A stretch of 64,000 nucleotides of DNA from positions 29,436-93,435 of the forward strand of contig JBFXHX010000016.1 in assembly GCA_050176585.1 (NCBI GenBank). The letters run 5' to 3'. Source of the DNA: CAYYWP01 sp050176585. Lineage in GTDB: Bacteria > Desulfobacterota > Binatia > HRBIN30 > CADEER01. Of the stretch, positions 1-7,945 are shown piece by piece. Under the pieces are notes generated by a model. It was not told the origin of the DNA and searched no databases. It saw only the letters and a program-made list of their open reading frames with translations. Position 1 is the stretch's first letter. Every line of letters begins with the position of its first letter. Both the position numbers and the translations under genes were made by a program.

Positions 1-319
1 ACTTCTCTCGAACGATCGTGGTCCCGCCGTTTCCACGGCTGGCCATGGCGATCAACGCGATGACCAGCACCACGCCCACGGCGCCCGCCACCAACACGAG
101 CGGGTTGGCGAACCACACCACCCGATCGCCACCGCCGTCCCTGTCGATCTTCACATTGATGTCTGGGCCGCCCTGCGCCGGGGGGTTTTGCGCCGGTGCG
201 CCCTCTGGAGGCGCCGCGAGCGCAGTGTTCGATGTGTTCAGCCATTGCGGCGACTGAACGGTACCCATCCAGGGCAGTGTCAGCGCCGACACCACGAGCA
301 ACAATCGAACAGTTTTCAT
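1..319 (-). CDS. small secreted/membrane protein, 3' end outside window
   Basis: The ATG at 319 follows a strong AGGAGG 5 nt upstream. The visible 106 residues begin with a basic signal-like segment (MKTVRLLLVVSALTLPWMG), then an Ala/Pro/Gly-rich stretch, then a short charged region (DINVKIDRDGGGDRVVW). A hydrophobic helix at about residues 72-93 follows, ending in a charged sequence that runs off the left edge. This is the layout of a small envelope protein with an exported N-terminal half and one membrane anchor. I do not recognise a named family. The gene is incomplete, so length and C-terminus are unknown. Confidence 0.7.
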   Translation of the reverse strand, partial: MKTVRLLLVVSALTLPWMGTVQSPQWLNTSNTALAAPPEGAPAQNPPAQGGPDINVKIDRDGGGDRVVWFANPLVLVAGAVGVVLVIALIAMASRGNGGTTIVREK

Positions 320-588
320 ACCGTCCTCCTCTGGCGGCGGTACGGTCAGCAAGAACCGTCCCACTCGTGCGTGCCCAATACGTCAGCGCAGGGAGGACGT
401 GCACGGGCACCGGAGCAGAAACAAATTACAATCCGCTCTTCTCGTCGCCCCAACCTGGTCCTCTCGATGTGACGGCTGGAGCCGCTGGGCTCGTAAACTA
501 CACGGCCATACTGCGCGGCTCGGCGGCCCGGTTGGAAACACCGGCCTGTGCAGTGCCGGATCTGAGGATGGGCGAGCAGCACTGATGT

Positions 589-621
589 GCGCACCGCGCC
601 GCGCCGCACGGCGCGGTGCGC
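589..621. other. perfect 13-bp inverted repeat
   Basis: Arms GCGCACCGCGCCG (589-601) and CGGCGCGGTGCGC (609-621) are exact complements around a 7-nt loop. It lies in the 353-bp gap between the divergent genes at 319 and 673, about 50 bp before the NUDIX start. There is no T tract, so it is not a canonical intrinsic terminator; an operator or leader hairpin is possible. I see no gene elsewhere in 320-672. Confidence 0.5.
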
Positions 622-672
622 GGAACGGGTATGGTCTTGTCCGCCGGTGGCAGGCTCCGGCACACTGTCTCC

Positions 673-1221
673 ATGCCGGACTTCCCCCGCGCTCCCGACA
701 ACTTCTCGAGGCGCACGCCGGACGGGGATACACACGAACGGCTCGTGTGCGATCACTGTGGCTTCATCAATTACGAAAATCCGAAGATCGTCGTCGGTTC
801 GGTCTGTACGTGGGGCGAACGCATTCTGCTGTGCCGGCGCGCCATTCCACCGCGGCGGGGATTTTGGACCTTACCCGCCGGCTATCTGGAGGTGTTCGAG
901 ACCACGTTGGCAGGGGCTGCCCGAGAGGCTTGGGAGGAGGCCTGTGCTCGCATCGAGATCGAGGCGCTGCTGGCCGTTTACAACATTCCGCGCCTCAGCC
1001 AGGTGCAGGTGATCTATCGCGCCCGTCTGTTGAATGGCGACATTGCGGCCGGACCGGAGAGCTTGGAGGTGGGTCTGTTCTGCTGGGAGGAGATCCCGTG
1101 GGATGAGATCGCCTTCCCGAGCGTCCGGTGGGCGCTTCACCACTTCCGGGAGGTGCGCGAGCGGCCGGAGTTTGCCGCGCGCGGAAATCCGCCCGGCGAA
1201 CTCGGCGACTACGAGCGGTGA
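673..1221 (+). CDS. NUDIX hydrolase with partial zinc ribbon
   Basis: 182-residue NUDIX protein of the group that carries an N-terminal zinc ribbon and acts on nucleoside diphosphate derivatives such as ADP-ribose or NADH. The ribbon-to-barrel junction is clear (VCDHCGFINYENPKIVVGSV), followed by a NUDIX box that starts GYLEVFE and ends REAWEEACA, with Cys where the helix Gly is usual. Only one CxxC pair is present; the first pair normally found near the N-terminus is missing, so zinc binding may be lost. The start at 673 was chosen because the family begins just before the ribbon, although the frame is open upstream to 616. Substrate unknown. Confidence 0.88.
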   Translation: MPDFPRAPDNFSRRTPDGDTHERLVCDHCGFINYENPKIVVGSVCTWGERILLCRRAIPPRRGFWTLPAGYLEVFETTLAGAAREAWEEACARIEIEALLAVYNIPRLSQVQVIYRARLLNGDIAAGPESLEVGLFCWEEIPWDEIAFPSVRWALHHFREVRERPEFAARGNPPGELGDYER

Positions 1222-1290
1222 ACCGCGACCGCGGAGCCGCACACCGGCGGCGCCGCGATCGCGGCGGTGCCTAGGGTCGGCCGCAATGCG

Positions 1291-1686
1291 CTACAGCCGC
1301 GCCACACATTTGACCTCGATCATCAGCTCCGGGAAGGCGAGACGCGGGATCTGAATCAGCGTGCTGGTCACGGCCGGACGCCCCGGGTACACCTCGGGAC
1401 GGACTTTCGCCGCCGCGACCATTGCCGCCTCGATGTCCGTCACGAAGGTCACTTCGTCCACCACGTTGTCGAGCGTGGCGCCGAACTGCGCCAGCACCTT
1501 GCGGATGTTCACGTAGGTCTGCCGCATCTGCGCTTCCATATCGCCGCTGCCGATAATGGTGCCGTTGTCGTCGTGGCTCACCTGACCGGAGAGGTAGATG
1601 GTGTCGCCCACCTTCACCGCTTGCGCGTACCCGTAATCCTTCTCCCAGGGCACCCCCAGACTCGCGGTCTCTCTGTTCACCGCCAT
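1291..1686 (-). CDS. RidA/YjgF/UK114 family protein
   Basis: 131-residue RidA-superfamily protein. Archetypal members hydrolyse reactive enamine/imine intermediates formed by PLP enzymes. Family features seen are the YAQAVKVGDTIYLSGQVS start of the fold, the long helix with NIRKVLAQFGATLDNVV, and the C-terminal strand PELMIEVKCVARL. The Arg of canonical RidA (R105 region, IPRLAFPE) seems to be kept as IPRL, but I cannot align it with certainty. The start at 1686 is set by AGGAGG five bases upstream; an in-frame ATG at 1704 lacks one. It is followed on the same strand by no close partner and is convergent with the NUDIX gene. Confidence 0.9.
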   Translation of the reverse strand: MAVNRETASLGVPWEKDYGYAQAVKVGDTIYLSGQVSHDDNGTIIGSGDMEAQMRQTYVNIRKVLAQFGATLDNVVDEVTFVTDIEAAMVAAAKVRPEVYPGRPAVTSTLIQIPRLAFPELMIEVKCVARL

Positions 1687-1760
1687 AGGAACCTCCTCGG
1701 GCATTCAACGGGACGCGCCGAATGCCGGCTGGTGGCCGGCGCCGTACCGGCGGCGCCGGG

Positions 1761-2186
1761 CTAGTGGATGTGAAAGACGGACGCCAGGATGCGCCAGCGC
1801 GGCGCATCGCGGATCAGCGTGTACGACTGGCGCCATTGCTTCAGCAGACTGCCATCGGCGCGCAACAGCGACCACGTCACCGAGGCCAGGACACTGCGCG
1901 TGCCGAGCGGGACCACCTCGAGATCCGCGCAGTGACTGCTGCGATAACCGTCTTCGTAGTGCGTATCCGCGACGGTCTGAAAAAAGCGCTCGAGCTCCGG
2001 CGGCGACTGCAGGCAGATCACGGAGCCGTCGGCGCGTACCGTGACGCAGGGCGTGTGATAGAGCGCGGCGAGCTCTCCCGCGCGAGGGCGCGCGCCGCCC
2101 GGCGATAGCCCGCTGAGCGCATTGAACACGCGGTTGTACTCGGTGATGAACGCGCCGACGTCACGGGCGAGATCCTGTGCAGGCAT
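1761..2186 (-). CDS. NTF2/SnoaL-like protein
   Basis: 141 residues starting MPAQDLARDVGAFITEYN, behind an AGGAGG at about 7 nt. The layout is an N-terminal helix pair, then alternating strands ending in WRQSYTLIRDAPRWRILASVFHIH, which is the typical C-terminal hairpin of the SnoaL/NTF2-like fold (cone-shaped barrel used for ligand binding or small-molecule isomerisation and hydrolysis). There is no signal peptide, so it is likely cytoplasmic. An open frame continues upstream to 2549 but has no family-like sequence and no ribosome site. Function not assignable. Confidence 0.72.
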   Translation of the reverse strand: MPAQDLARDVGAFITEYNRVFNALSGLSPGGARPRAGELAALYHTPCVTVRADGSVICLQSPPELERFFQTVADTHYEDGYRSSHCADLEVVPLGTRSVLASVTWSLLRADGSLLKQWRQSYTLIRDAPRWRILASVFHIH

Positions 2187-2305
2187 GGCTAGTCCTCCTG
2201 GCCGGTAAGCCGCCGGCCGGCGGGCGGCGGCACGCGCGGGCGGCGCGACGGCGATGGTCGCGCGGCTGTGCGGGGCAGCCGAGACATCGACATGCGGACT
2301 CGACG

Positions 2306-2707
2306 TCAGCGCAGCGCGCGATGATCGCGCAGCATGCAGCGATCCATGATCACCAGCAGGCCCGCCGCGCGCGCCGCGGCCGCGGCCGCCTCGTTTACCA
2401 CGCCGTCCTGCATCCAGATGGCACGGGCGCCGGCGGCAATGGCGTCGGCCACGATTGGCTCGACGAGCTCGGAACGGCGGAAGATGTCGACGACCTCGAC
2501 GGGGGGTGGAACCGCGCGCACGTCCGGATAGCACGGCAGATCGCGCCATTGCCGCAAGCGCGGGTTGACGGGCAGGATCTCGTAGCCCGCGGCGCGCAGG
2601 TATGAAGCTACGCCGTGGGATGGGCGGGACGGATTGTCGGACAAGCCCACGACGGCGATTCTGTGGAAGCTGCGCAAGATGTGCGCGGCGCGTGCCGACT
2701 CGTCCAC
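2306..2707 (-). CDS. CoA-binding domain protein (YccU type)
   Basis: 133-residue single-domain protein with the CoA-binding Rossmann fold. The N-terminal IAVVGLSDNPSRPSHGVASYL matches the P-loop-like nucleotide site of YccU/succinyl-CoA synthetase alpha, and the family's IWMQDGVVNEAAAAAARAAGL helix and VIMDRCM end are present. Members are usually small cytoplasmic proteins of unclear physiological role. The start is a GTG at 2707, 13 nt after the stop of purM, so the two genes are probably co-transcribed with purM first. Confidence 0.9.
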   Translation of the reverse strand: MDESARAAHILRSFHRIAVVGLSDNPSRPSHGVASYLRAAGYEILPVNPRLRQWRDLPCYPDVRAVPPPVEVVDIFRRSELVEPIVADAIAAGARAIWMQDGVVNEAAAAAARAAGLLVIMDRCMLRDHRALR

Positions 2708-2720
2708 GTCGACCCCGATC

Positions 2721-3812
2721 CTAGGCGGGCGGCGCGCACTCGGCCGGGCGGAATTCCTTCCCTGCGCTCACCAGCCCGTGCGTGGGCAGCCATACGCGCC
2801 GCTGGGAATCCGCGACGGCGCGCCCGATCACCTGTGCCCGGTGGCCGTGCTCGGACGCGATGGCGCAGGCGCGTTCCGCTTCGTCTGCGGGCACGACGGC
2901 TGCGAAACCAGTACCCATGTTGAAGGTGCGAAACATCTCGGCGTCGGCGACGTCCGCCGCGCGCTGAATGAGACCGAAGATCGGCGGTGCCGGCAGCGGG
3001 CGATCGATCACGAATCCCATCGGAGCCGCGATGCGCGACAGGTTCAAAAGCCCGTCTCCGGTGATGTGCAGGAAGGCCTTCACCGCGAGTCCGGCATTCA
3101 GCGTCGCCAGCGCGGGGCGTACGTAGAGCACCGTCGGTTCCAGGAGCTCTTCGCCGAGCGTGCGGCCGAGCTCGGGCAGCCGCTCGTGAAGCCCGAGACC
3201 GGCGCGTTGCAGCAGTGCATGGCGCGCCAATGTGTAGCCGTTGCTGTGCAATCCGCTGCTGGCGAGGCCGATGACTGCGTCGCCGGCCGCGACGTCCTGA
3301 CCGACCAGCACGCGCTGCGGATGGACGGTGCCAAAGCAGGTGCCGACGAGCTCGAACGGATACGCGACATCGCCCGGCATCATCTCGCGGAGCTGGGCGA
3401 TCTCCCCACCGGGGATGTTCACACCGGCCAGCTGCGCCCCGTCGTGCAAGCCTTTGCCGATCGCGCCGAGCACGTCGGCGTCCACGTGGTGCACGGCGAT
3501 GTAGTCGACCAGCGACACGGGCCGCGCGCCCACGCAGAGCACGTCGTTGGCGTTCATTGCGACGCAATCGATGCCGACCGTGTCGTAGCGCTCCAGCGCC
3601 TGCGCGACCAACAGCTTCGTGCCGACGCCGTCGGTGGACACGGCGACGGCCAAGTCGTTCGCCAGCGGCAGGACGTTGGCGTAATACCCGAGCGGCAGCA
3701 GCGGCGTCACCGCATTAAACGCGAAGGTTGCGTTCACCCACGTCGCGAGGCGGCCGAGAGCACCTTCCACGGCCTCCGTATCCACTCCGACCGCTCCGTA
3801 CGTCAGCGCCAT
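2721..3812 (-). CDS. purM: phosphoribosylformylglycinamidine cyclo-ligase
   Basis: 363-residue PurM (AIR synthetase), which closes the imidazole ring of FGAM to give AIR with ATP in purine biosynthesis. Family landmarks are DLAVAVSTDGVGTKLLVAQ (ATP/Mg loop), GIDCVAMNANDVLCVGARP, the SGLHSNGYTLAR motif, the HITGDGLLNLSRI segment and the FNMGTGFAAVV end region. Length is normal for the family (about 340-350) with a short Pro/Ala tail. No other pur gene is visible, so the gene stands apart from the rest of the pathway. It is followed by the CoA-binding gene. Confidence 0.95.
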   Translation of the reverse strand: MALTYGAVGVDTEAVEGALGRLATWVNATFAFNAVTPLLPLGYYANVLPLANDLAVAVSTDGVGTKLLVAQALERYDTVGIDCVAMNANDVLCVGARPVSLVDYIAVHHVDADVLGAIGKGLHDGAQLAGVNIPGGEIAQLREMMPGDVAYPFELVGTCFGTVHPQRVLVGQDVAAGDAVIGLASSGLHSNGYTLARHALLQRAGLGLHERLPELGRTLGEELLEPTVLYVRPALATLNAGLAVKAFLHITGDGLLNLSRIAAPMGFVIDRPLPAPPIFGLIQRAADVADAEMFRTFNMGTGFAAVVPADEAERACAIASEHGHRAQVIGRAVADSQRRVWLPTHGLVSAGKEFRPAECAPPA

Positions 3813-3932
3813 CGCTGGCGCACCTTAACCCGGATCGCACGTCGATTCCACGACGCGTGCTTCGCGCGCGCGATCACCTTGCTTTTGCACCGGCGAACGG
3901 GGAGGATTCGCAGCTAGCGGGCTCGCATTGGC

Positions 3933-4322
3933 ATGGTGTCTCGTCTCACGAGAATGTTGCTCGGGCTCGGTGCGGCCGGGCTGTTGATCGGGCCCCTGGT
4001 CTTTCGGCTCGCGCCGCAGGCACAGGAGCGCGCGCTCGAGGAGGATGAAGTCACGCCGGGCGAGCTGCAACTCTACATCGACGTCTACACGGCGATGCAG
4101 GCCAATCACGACCTGGTGCTCGACGATGCGCTGGCGCAGAAGGGCGTACAGGTCGCGCAGTTCCGCAGTATCGAGCGCCGAGTGCAGCGCGACGATCGGC
4201 TGGTGCGCAAGGTGCGGGAGGCGCTGATTGCGAGTGCCAAGACGCGCAATGAGCAACCTCCGCTGGTCGGCGGCTCGCCAGGGACCCCGGGGCCGGCGAC
4301 GCCGAGCGCTCCCGTCCCGTGA
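3933..4322 (+). CDS. exported or membrane-anchored hypothetical protein
   Basis: 129 residues. An uncleaved or cleavable N-terminal hydrophobic segment (residues 7-26, MLLGLGAAGLLIGPLVFRL) is followed by an acidic-to-mixed helical region with ELQLYIDVYTAMQANHDLVLDDALAQKG, then a second helix rich in Arg, and a Pro/Gly tail (GSPGTPGPATPSAPVP). The predicted helical part looks like a periplasmic alpha-helical domain. No named family recognised. It stands divergently from purM and 122 bp before the small protein at 4445. Confidence 0.7.
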   Translation: MVSRLTRMLLGLGAAGLLIGPLVFRLAPQAQERALEEDEVTPGELQLYIDVYTAMQANHDLVLDDALAQKGVQVAQFRSIERRVQRDDRLVRKVREALIASAKTRNEQPPLVGGSPGTPGPATPSAPVP

Positions 4323-4444
4323 CTCATGCGCCGGCGCTCCCGGCGTGCAGCGATGGCGGTGCGCCGCGGCTGGCACGGCCTTGCACTGCGTCGGCTCGCA
4401 TGACAGCTTTCCTGCTACCGCGATCTGCACGGCAGGAGGACGCG

Positions 4445-4705
4445 ATGGCTGACCAGCCCCAGGATGATGGGCCGATAGATGCCCAAGAAGTGCTGCGCAC
4501 ATTGGACGATGTGCGCAGCCGGTTGCGGACGCTGATCTGGGCGCTGCACGGCATGCACCAGGACATGTCGTCACTCACCGTCGACGACCTCACCGACCTC
4601 GAGCATTTGCTGACCGAGACCCTCGATCACCTGCTCTCGCCCGCTTACGAGGCGGTGAGTCAGATGCTGGGCGCCAGCTCCGGCGGCGCGGTCACGACCC
4701 ACTGA
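4445..4705 (+). CDS. small helical hypothetical protein
   Basis: 86 residues beginning MADQPQDDGPIDAQEVL, behind AGGAGG six bases upstream. The sequence is almost entirely amphipathic helix: two long helices, one with LDDVRSRLRTLIWALHGMHQDM and one with LTDLEHLLTETLDHLLSPAYEAV, suggesting a coiled coil or helical dimer. No signal peptide or Cys. The next gene starts 15 nt later, so they are probably co-transcribed. Unknown function. Confidence 0.72.
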   Translation: MADQPQDDGPIDAQEVLRTLDDVRSRLRTLIWALHGMHQDMSSLTVDDLTDLEHLLTETLDHLLSPAYEAVSQMLGASSGGAVTTH

Positions 4706-4720
4706 GATCGGCGACATCGA

Positions 4721-5053
4721 ATGGCGCGCGTGTGGTTCGTGCGGCGCCGCGGCGGCCTGTGGGTCGCTCCGGGAGGCGATCCCGCCTTCGAGCGGCCGTT
4801 TGCCGAGTTGATCTTTCCGCTCTGTCTCGGCACCCATCGCCGGCTATTCAACGACGTGCCGACGCCGTCGCCGGACGAACCGCCGGCACCTCCGTCCGAG
4901 CTGCAACGCGTGTTCATCGAGGTCGGAGACAGCGACCTCGACGGCCTGAAGTTCACCGCCTACCAGCCCGGCTATTACGATTCACCATACTCCCCAGCCG
5001 AGGTGGCACGGCGCCTCGGCGGCCCGCGGGCTGCGCGGCCGGCCGCCGCCTGA
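4721..5053 (+). CDS. hypothetical protein
   Basis: 110-residue soluble protein with no recognised family. The N-terminal half holds two short strands (ARVWFVRRRGGLWVAPGG) and a patch PFAELIFPLCLGTHRRLF; the middle is Pro-rich (TPSPDEPPAPPSE); the C-terminal half contains FIEVGDSDLDGLKFTAYQPGYY. It follows the small helical protein by 15 nt in the same direction. GC-rich codon use is in keeping with neighbours, which supports its being a real gene. Confidence 0.6.
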   Translation: MARVWFVRRRGGLWVAPGGDPAFERPFAELIFPLCLGTHRRLFNDVPTPSPDEPPAPPSELQRVFIEVGDSDLDGLKFTAYQPGYYDSPYSPAEVARRLGGPRAARPAAA

Positions 5054-5195
5054 CCAATCCGTGCTGCGCTCGGCTGACCGTGGCGGCCGCCTGACTCGGC
5101 GGCCGGCGATCCCTCGGACGGTCAGCGACTCGCCGCATCGCTCCGCTGGCAGCGGGTCGGCGCCCGCGTGAGACGCCGCGCGCGGCGTCTGCGCG

Positions 5196-5720
5196 ATGCC
5201 CAATTTTCGCCACCGCCTGACGCGGGCGCAGCAGCGCGAGTACGACCGCAGCAACGCGGTCAGCTCGATCCCGATTCGCGCGACGCCGCGCCTCGGGCGC
5301 GCGGTCATGCTGCTCGAATGGGCGCTGGAGCACGACGATCGCTCGCGCACCGCGCGCGTGGCCCAGGTCATCTGCGACGAGCTGTGCACCGCTTTGAAGA
5401 TCGTCGGCTTGCGCGTGGAGGTCAAGGCGGTACGGCCGTCCGACAGTCGCGGAGAATTACACGGCTTGTACCAGTCGACTGGCCCGCGGCGGATCATCAG
5501 CGTGTGGATGCATACCGCGAAGCGCGCGCAGGTGGTGAAGTACAAGACGTTTCTGCGGACGCTCGTGCATGAGCTGTGTCACCACCTCGACTACGAGCTG
5601 CTGCGCCTGAACGACTCGTTCCACACCGACGGGTTCTTCAAGCGCGAGTCCAGCGTGACCCACCAACTCATCGCCGCCGCACGCCGGGAGGAGGCCCGCC
5701 GGGCAGCGCTCATGGGCTGA
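5196..5720 (+). CDS. SprT-like zinc metallopeptidase
   Basis: 174 residues with a zincin motif LVHELCHHLDYELL near residue 126, then FHTDGFFKRESSV about 14 residues on. The HExxH plus downstream His-x2-x-Phe arrangement is that of SprT/Spartan-like peptidases, where the third His completes the zinc site. No signal peptide is present, so a cytoplasmic role is likely. The N-terminal half (RLTRAQQREYDRSNAV...) is helical and of unknown function. Protease activity is inferred from the motif only. Confidence 0.75.
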   Translation: MPNFRHRLTRAQQREYDRSNAVSSIPIRATPRLGRAVMLLEWALEHDDRSRTARVAQVICDELCTALKIVGLRVEVKAVRPSDSRGELHGLYQSTGPRRIISVWMHTAKRAQVVKYKTFLRTLVHELCHHLDYELLRLNDSFHTDGFFKRESSVTHQLIAAARREEARRAALMG

Positions 5721-5805
5721 GTTGGGCGTTGCTCGGGCCAGCGGGCGGCCCTTGTGGCACCGCTATCGAGTCGCATTCGAAGCGCGAATGGTGTAAGAAG
5801 TTTTC

Positions 5806-7353
5806 GTGCGGTCGACTACGGCGGCGGGGGTTCGTGAGACACGCATCGAAGTCACTGACAACCTCGATGAGTTGCTCTCCGTTCTGCCTCCCCGCCTCGC
5901 GCACGTACTCCGGGCCGATACCGCTCTGGCAAATCTGATCGAGGTCGTATGCGACCTCGGCCGGGTCCCTGAAGCGCGCTTCCCGACCGGCGTCACCAGC
6001 CTCTCGGATGCCGCCGTCGCGCGCGAGGACCTGGACTACGTCGCGGCGCACATCGGGCAGTTCAATAAGGACAACCGGGCCGGTATCGAACGCACCCTCC
6101 ACCGCATTTCCGCGCTGCGCAATCGCGTGGGGGACATCGTCGGCGTCACCTGCCGCGTCGGCCGCGCCGTTTATGGCACCATCGACATCGTTCGCGACGT
6201 GGTCGAAGCGGGCAAGAGCGTGTTGCTCGTCGGCCGGCCCGGCGTTGGCAAGACGACGTTGCTGCGCGATGCGGCGCGCGTGCTTGCGGACGACCTGCAA
6301 CGCCGCGTCATGATCGTCGACACCTCCAACGAGATTGGCGGGGACGGTGACATTCCGCATCCCGGCATCGGACATGCGCGCCGCATCCAGGTGCCGGCAC
6401 CCGAGCTGCAGCACGCGGTCATGATCGAAGCGGTCGAGAACCACATGCCCGAAGTGGTGGTGATCGACGAGATCGGCACCGAAGCGGAGGCGCTGGCCGC
6501 GCGCACGATCGCCGAGCGCGGCGTACAGCTCATCGCGACCGCGCACGGGAACACGCTCGACAACCTGGTCGCCAACCCGACGCTCTCCGACCTGGTCGGC
6601 GGCATCCAGGCGGTCACGCTCGGTGACGAAGAGGCCCGTCGCCGGCGCACGCAGAAGACCGTGCTCGAGCGCAAAGCCCCTCCGACGTTCGACGTCGCCG
6701 TGGAGATCCGCGATCGCGATCGCTTCGCCGTCCACGCCGACGTCGCGGCCACCGTGGACCGGCTGCTGCGCAATCGCCCGGCCGAGCCGGAGATGCGGGT
6801 GCGGCAGGAGGACGGCAGCGTGTCGGTCGAACGCGTGCCGGCGCCGCTCGCGGTGCCCGTTCCCGCCGAAGATCGGCCCGGCCCGGCGCCGCGCCCGACG
6901 CGCATCTTCGCGTATGCGCTACGGCGCGATCGGGTAGAACGGGCGATCCGCGCGCTGGAGCTCCCCGCGGTGATGGTCGACGCGCCGGGCACCGCGGACG
7001 TGGTGCTCACGCTCCGCGCAGTCGCCAAGAAGCAGCCGCACCGCTTGCGCGAGGCGCTACCGCCGGCCGCGCGCATTCACGCCGTGGCGTCGAGCAGCCC
7101 CGGCAAGATCGAACAGGCGCTCCGCGAGCTGTTTGCGCTCGACGCGGCGCGGCCCGAACAGGACGCTGCGCTACGCGAAGCCGAAGAAGCGGTGATCGAA
7201 GTGATCGCGACGCGCAAACCGGTGGAGCTCGCGCCGCGTGCTGCACATCTGCGGCGCTTACAGCACGAGCTCGCGGACGCGTACGGCCTCGAGTCGCAGA
7301 GCGTCGGTCGGGAGCCGTTTCGCCACGTGCTCATCCGTCCGGCGGAACGCTGA
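5806..7353 (+). CDS. SpoIIIAA/Ycf45-like AAA ATPase with R3H domain
   Basis: 515 residues starting at GTG. An N-terminal helical region (residues 10-125) leads into a P-loop ATPase with Walker A LLVGRPGVGKTTLLRD (about 139-154), the Walker-B-like PEVVVIDEIGTEAEAL, and LIATAHGNTLDNLV typical of the SpoIIIAA/Ycf45 group. The C-terminus (from about residue 470) is an R3H domain, HLRRLQHELADAYGLES, which binds single-stranded nucleic acid. The family is widespread in bacteria and plastids that do not sporulate, so a link with sporulation is not implied. The role is probably RNA- or DNA-associated; no substrate can be named. Confidence 0.88.
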   Translation: MRSTTAAGVRETRIEVTDNLDELLSVLPPRLAHVLRADTALANLIEVVCDLGRVPEARFPTGVTSLSDAAVAREDLDYVAAHIGQFNKDNRAGIERTLHRISALRNRVGDIVGVTCRVGRAVYGTIDIVRDVVEAGKSVLLVGRPGVGKTTLLRDAARVLADDLQRRVMIVDTSNEIGGDGDIPHPGIGHARRIQVPAPELQHAVMIEAVENHMPEVVVIDEIGTEAEALAARTIAERGVQLIATAHGNTLDNLVANPTLSDLVGGIQAVTLGDEEARRRRTQKTVLERKAPPTFDVAVEIRDRDRFAVHADVAATVDRLLRNRPAEPEMRVRQEDGSVSVERVPAPLAVPVPAEDRPGPAPRPTRIFAYALRRDRVERAIRALELPAVMVDAPGTADVVLTLRAVAKKQPHRLREALPPAARIHAVASSSPGKIEQALRELFALDAARPEQDAALREAEEAVIEVIATRKPVELAPRAAHLRRLQHELADAYGLESQSVGREPFRHVLIRPAER

Positions 7354-7414
7354 AAACCCTACGGAGACAAGCCGCACAGACGCTCTCGACGGCGCGTCAA
7401 CAGAAAGAAACTCC

Positions 7415-7443
7415 TTGACATCCAAGAGTACGCCGTTGCAAGT
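7415..7443 (+). promoter_or_regulatory. candidate promoter of HU gene
   Basis: A perfect -35 hexamer TTGACA (7415-7420) lies 80 bp before the HU start. The best -10 at 16-18 nt spacing (TGCAAG/GCAAGT) is a poor match, so the assignment rests mostly on the -35 box and on the position ahead of a usually abundant protein. Confidence 0.3.
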
Positions 7444-7500
7444 AAGCTGCGGCATCTCGTAATTCTTCGTTGGCAACTAGACTGTAAGTTGGGGGGGCTT

Positions 7501-7785
7501 ATGACGAAGTCACAGCTGGTTGATCGGTTGGCCAAGGCTGGTGGGGTGACCAAGAGGCAGGCGCAGGCGATCATGGAGGGGTTGGTGTCGACCGTCGTCA
7601 GCTCCGTGAAAAAAGGCGAGCCGGTCAAGATCCCCGATCTCGGCACTTTCCGCAAGGTGCAGAGCAAGGCCCGCATGGGGCGCAATCCGCAGACCGGCGA
7701 ACCGGTGAAGATCCCTGCGCGGAAGAAAGTCCGCTTCTCGGTTGCCAAGAGCTTCAAGGAGCAGGTGCTGGGCGGCAGGAAGTAG
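7501..7785 (+). CDS. HU/IHF-family DNA-binding protein
   Basis: 94-residue HU-family nucleoid protein. It has the full fold: N-terminal helices (MTKSQLVDRLAKAGGVTKRQ, then AQAIMEGLVSTVVSSVKKG), the strand PVKIPDLGTF, the DNA-intercalating arm RMGRNPQTGEPVKIPARKK with its conserved RNPQTG, and the C-terminal VRFSVAKSFKEQV. HU dimers bend DNA and compact the chromosome. The ATG at 7501 is preceded by a G-rich Shine-Dalgarno (7491-7497); the TTG at 7489 is unlikely. A candidate promoter is at 7415 and a terminator-like hairpin at 7858, so it is probably monocistronic. Confidence 0.95.
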   Translation: MTKSQLVDRLAKAGGVTKRQAQAIMEGLVSTVVSSVKKGEPVKIPDLGTFRKVQSKARMGRNPQTGEPVKIPARKKVRFSVAKSFKEQVLGGRK

Positions 7786-7857
7786 CTGGCGCCGCCGTTC
7801 GCCATCGGCTGGGCCGCTTCTGGCGGCCGACGCAATGCCACCATAAGCGACGAGGCC

Positions 7858-7903
7858 AGCCGGCGCGAAGGTTTTTCATTTCAGTTCCGCGCCGGCTCGT
7901 TTG
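7858..7903 (+). terminator. possible intrinsic terminator after HU
   Basis: AGCCGGCGCG (7858-7867) and CGCGCCGGCT (7888-7897) are perfect 10-bp complements around a T-rich 20-nt loop, followed by CGTTTG. The long loop and weak T tract make it imperfect, but it sits after HU and before the next promoter region. Confidence 0.4.
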
Positions 7904-7945
7904 TAGGGTGGACGTCAATCTGTTGCGGAGGTTGGGGGGTGTAAG

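Noticed and set aside
399..1106. Long open plus-strand frame across the NUDIX region
   Set aside because: It is another frame over the NUDIX gene and its leader; the recognised NUDIX sequence is at 673-1221 and the remainder has no family signal.
5710..6735. 341-residue minus-strand frame over the R3H ATPase
   Set aside because: The plus frame has Walker A, SpoIIIAA motifs and an R3H domain; the minus frame has none.
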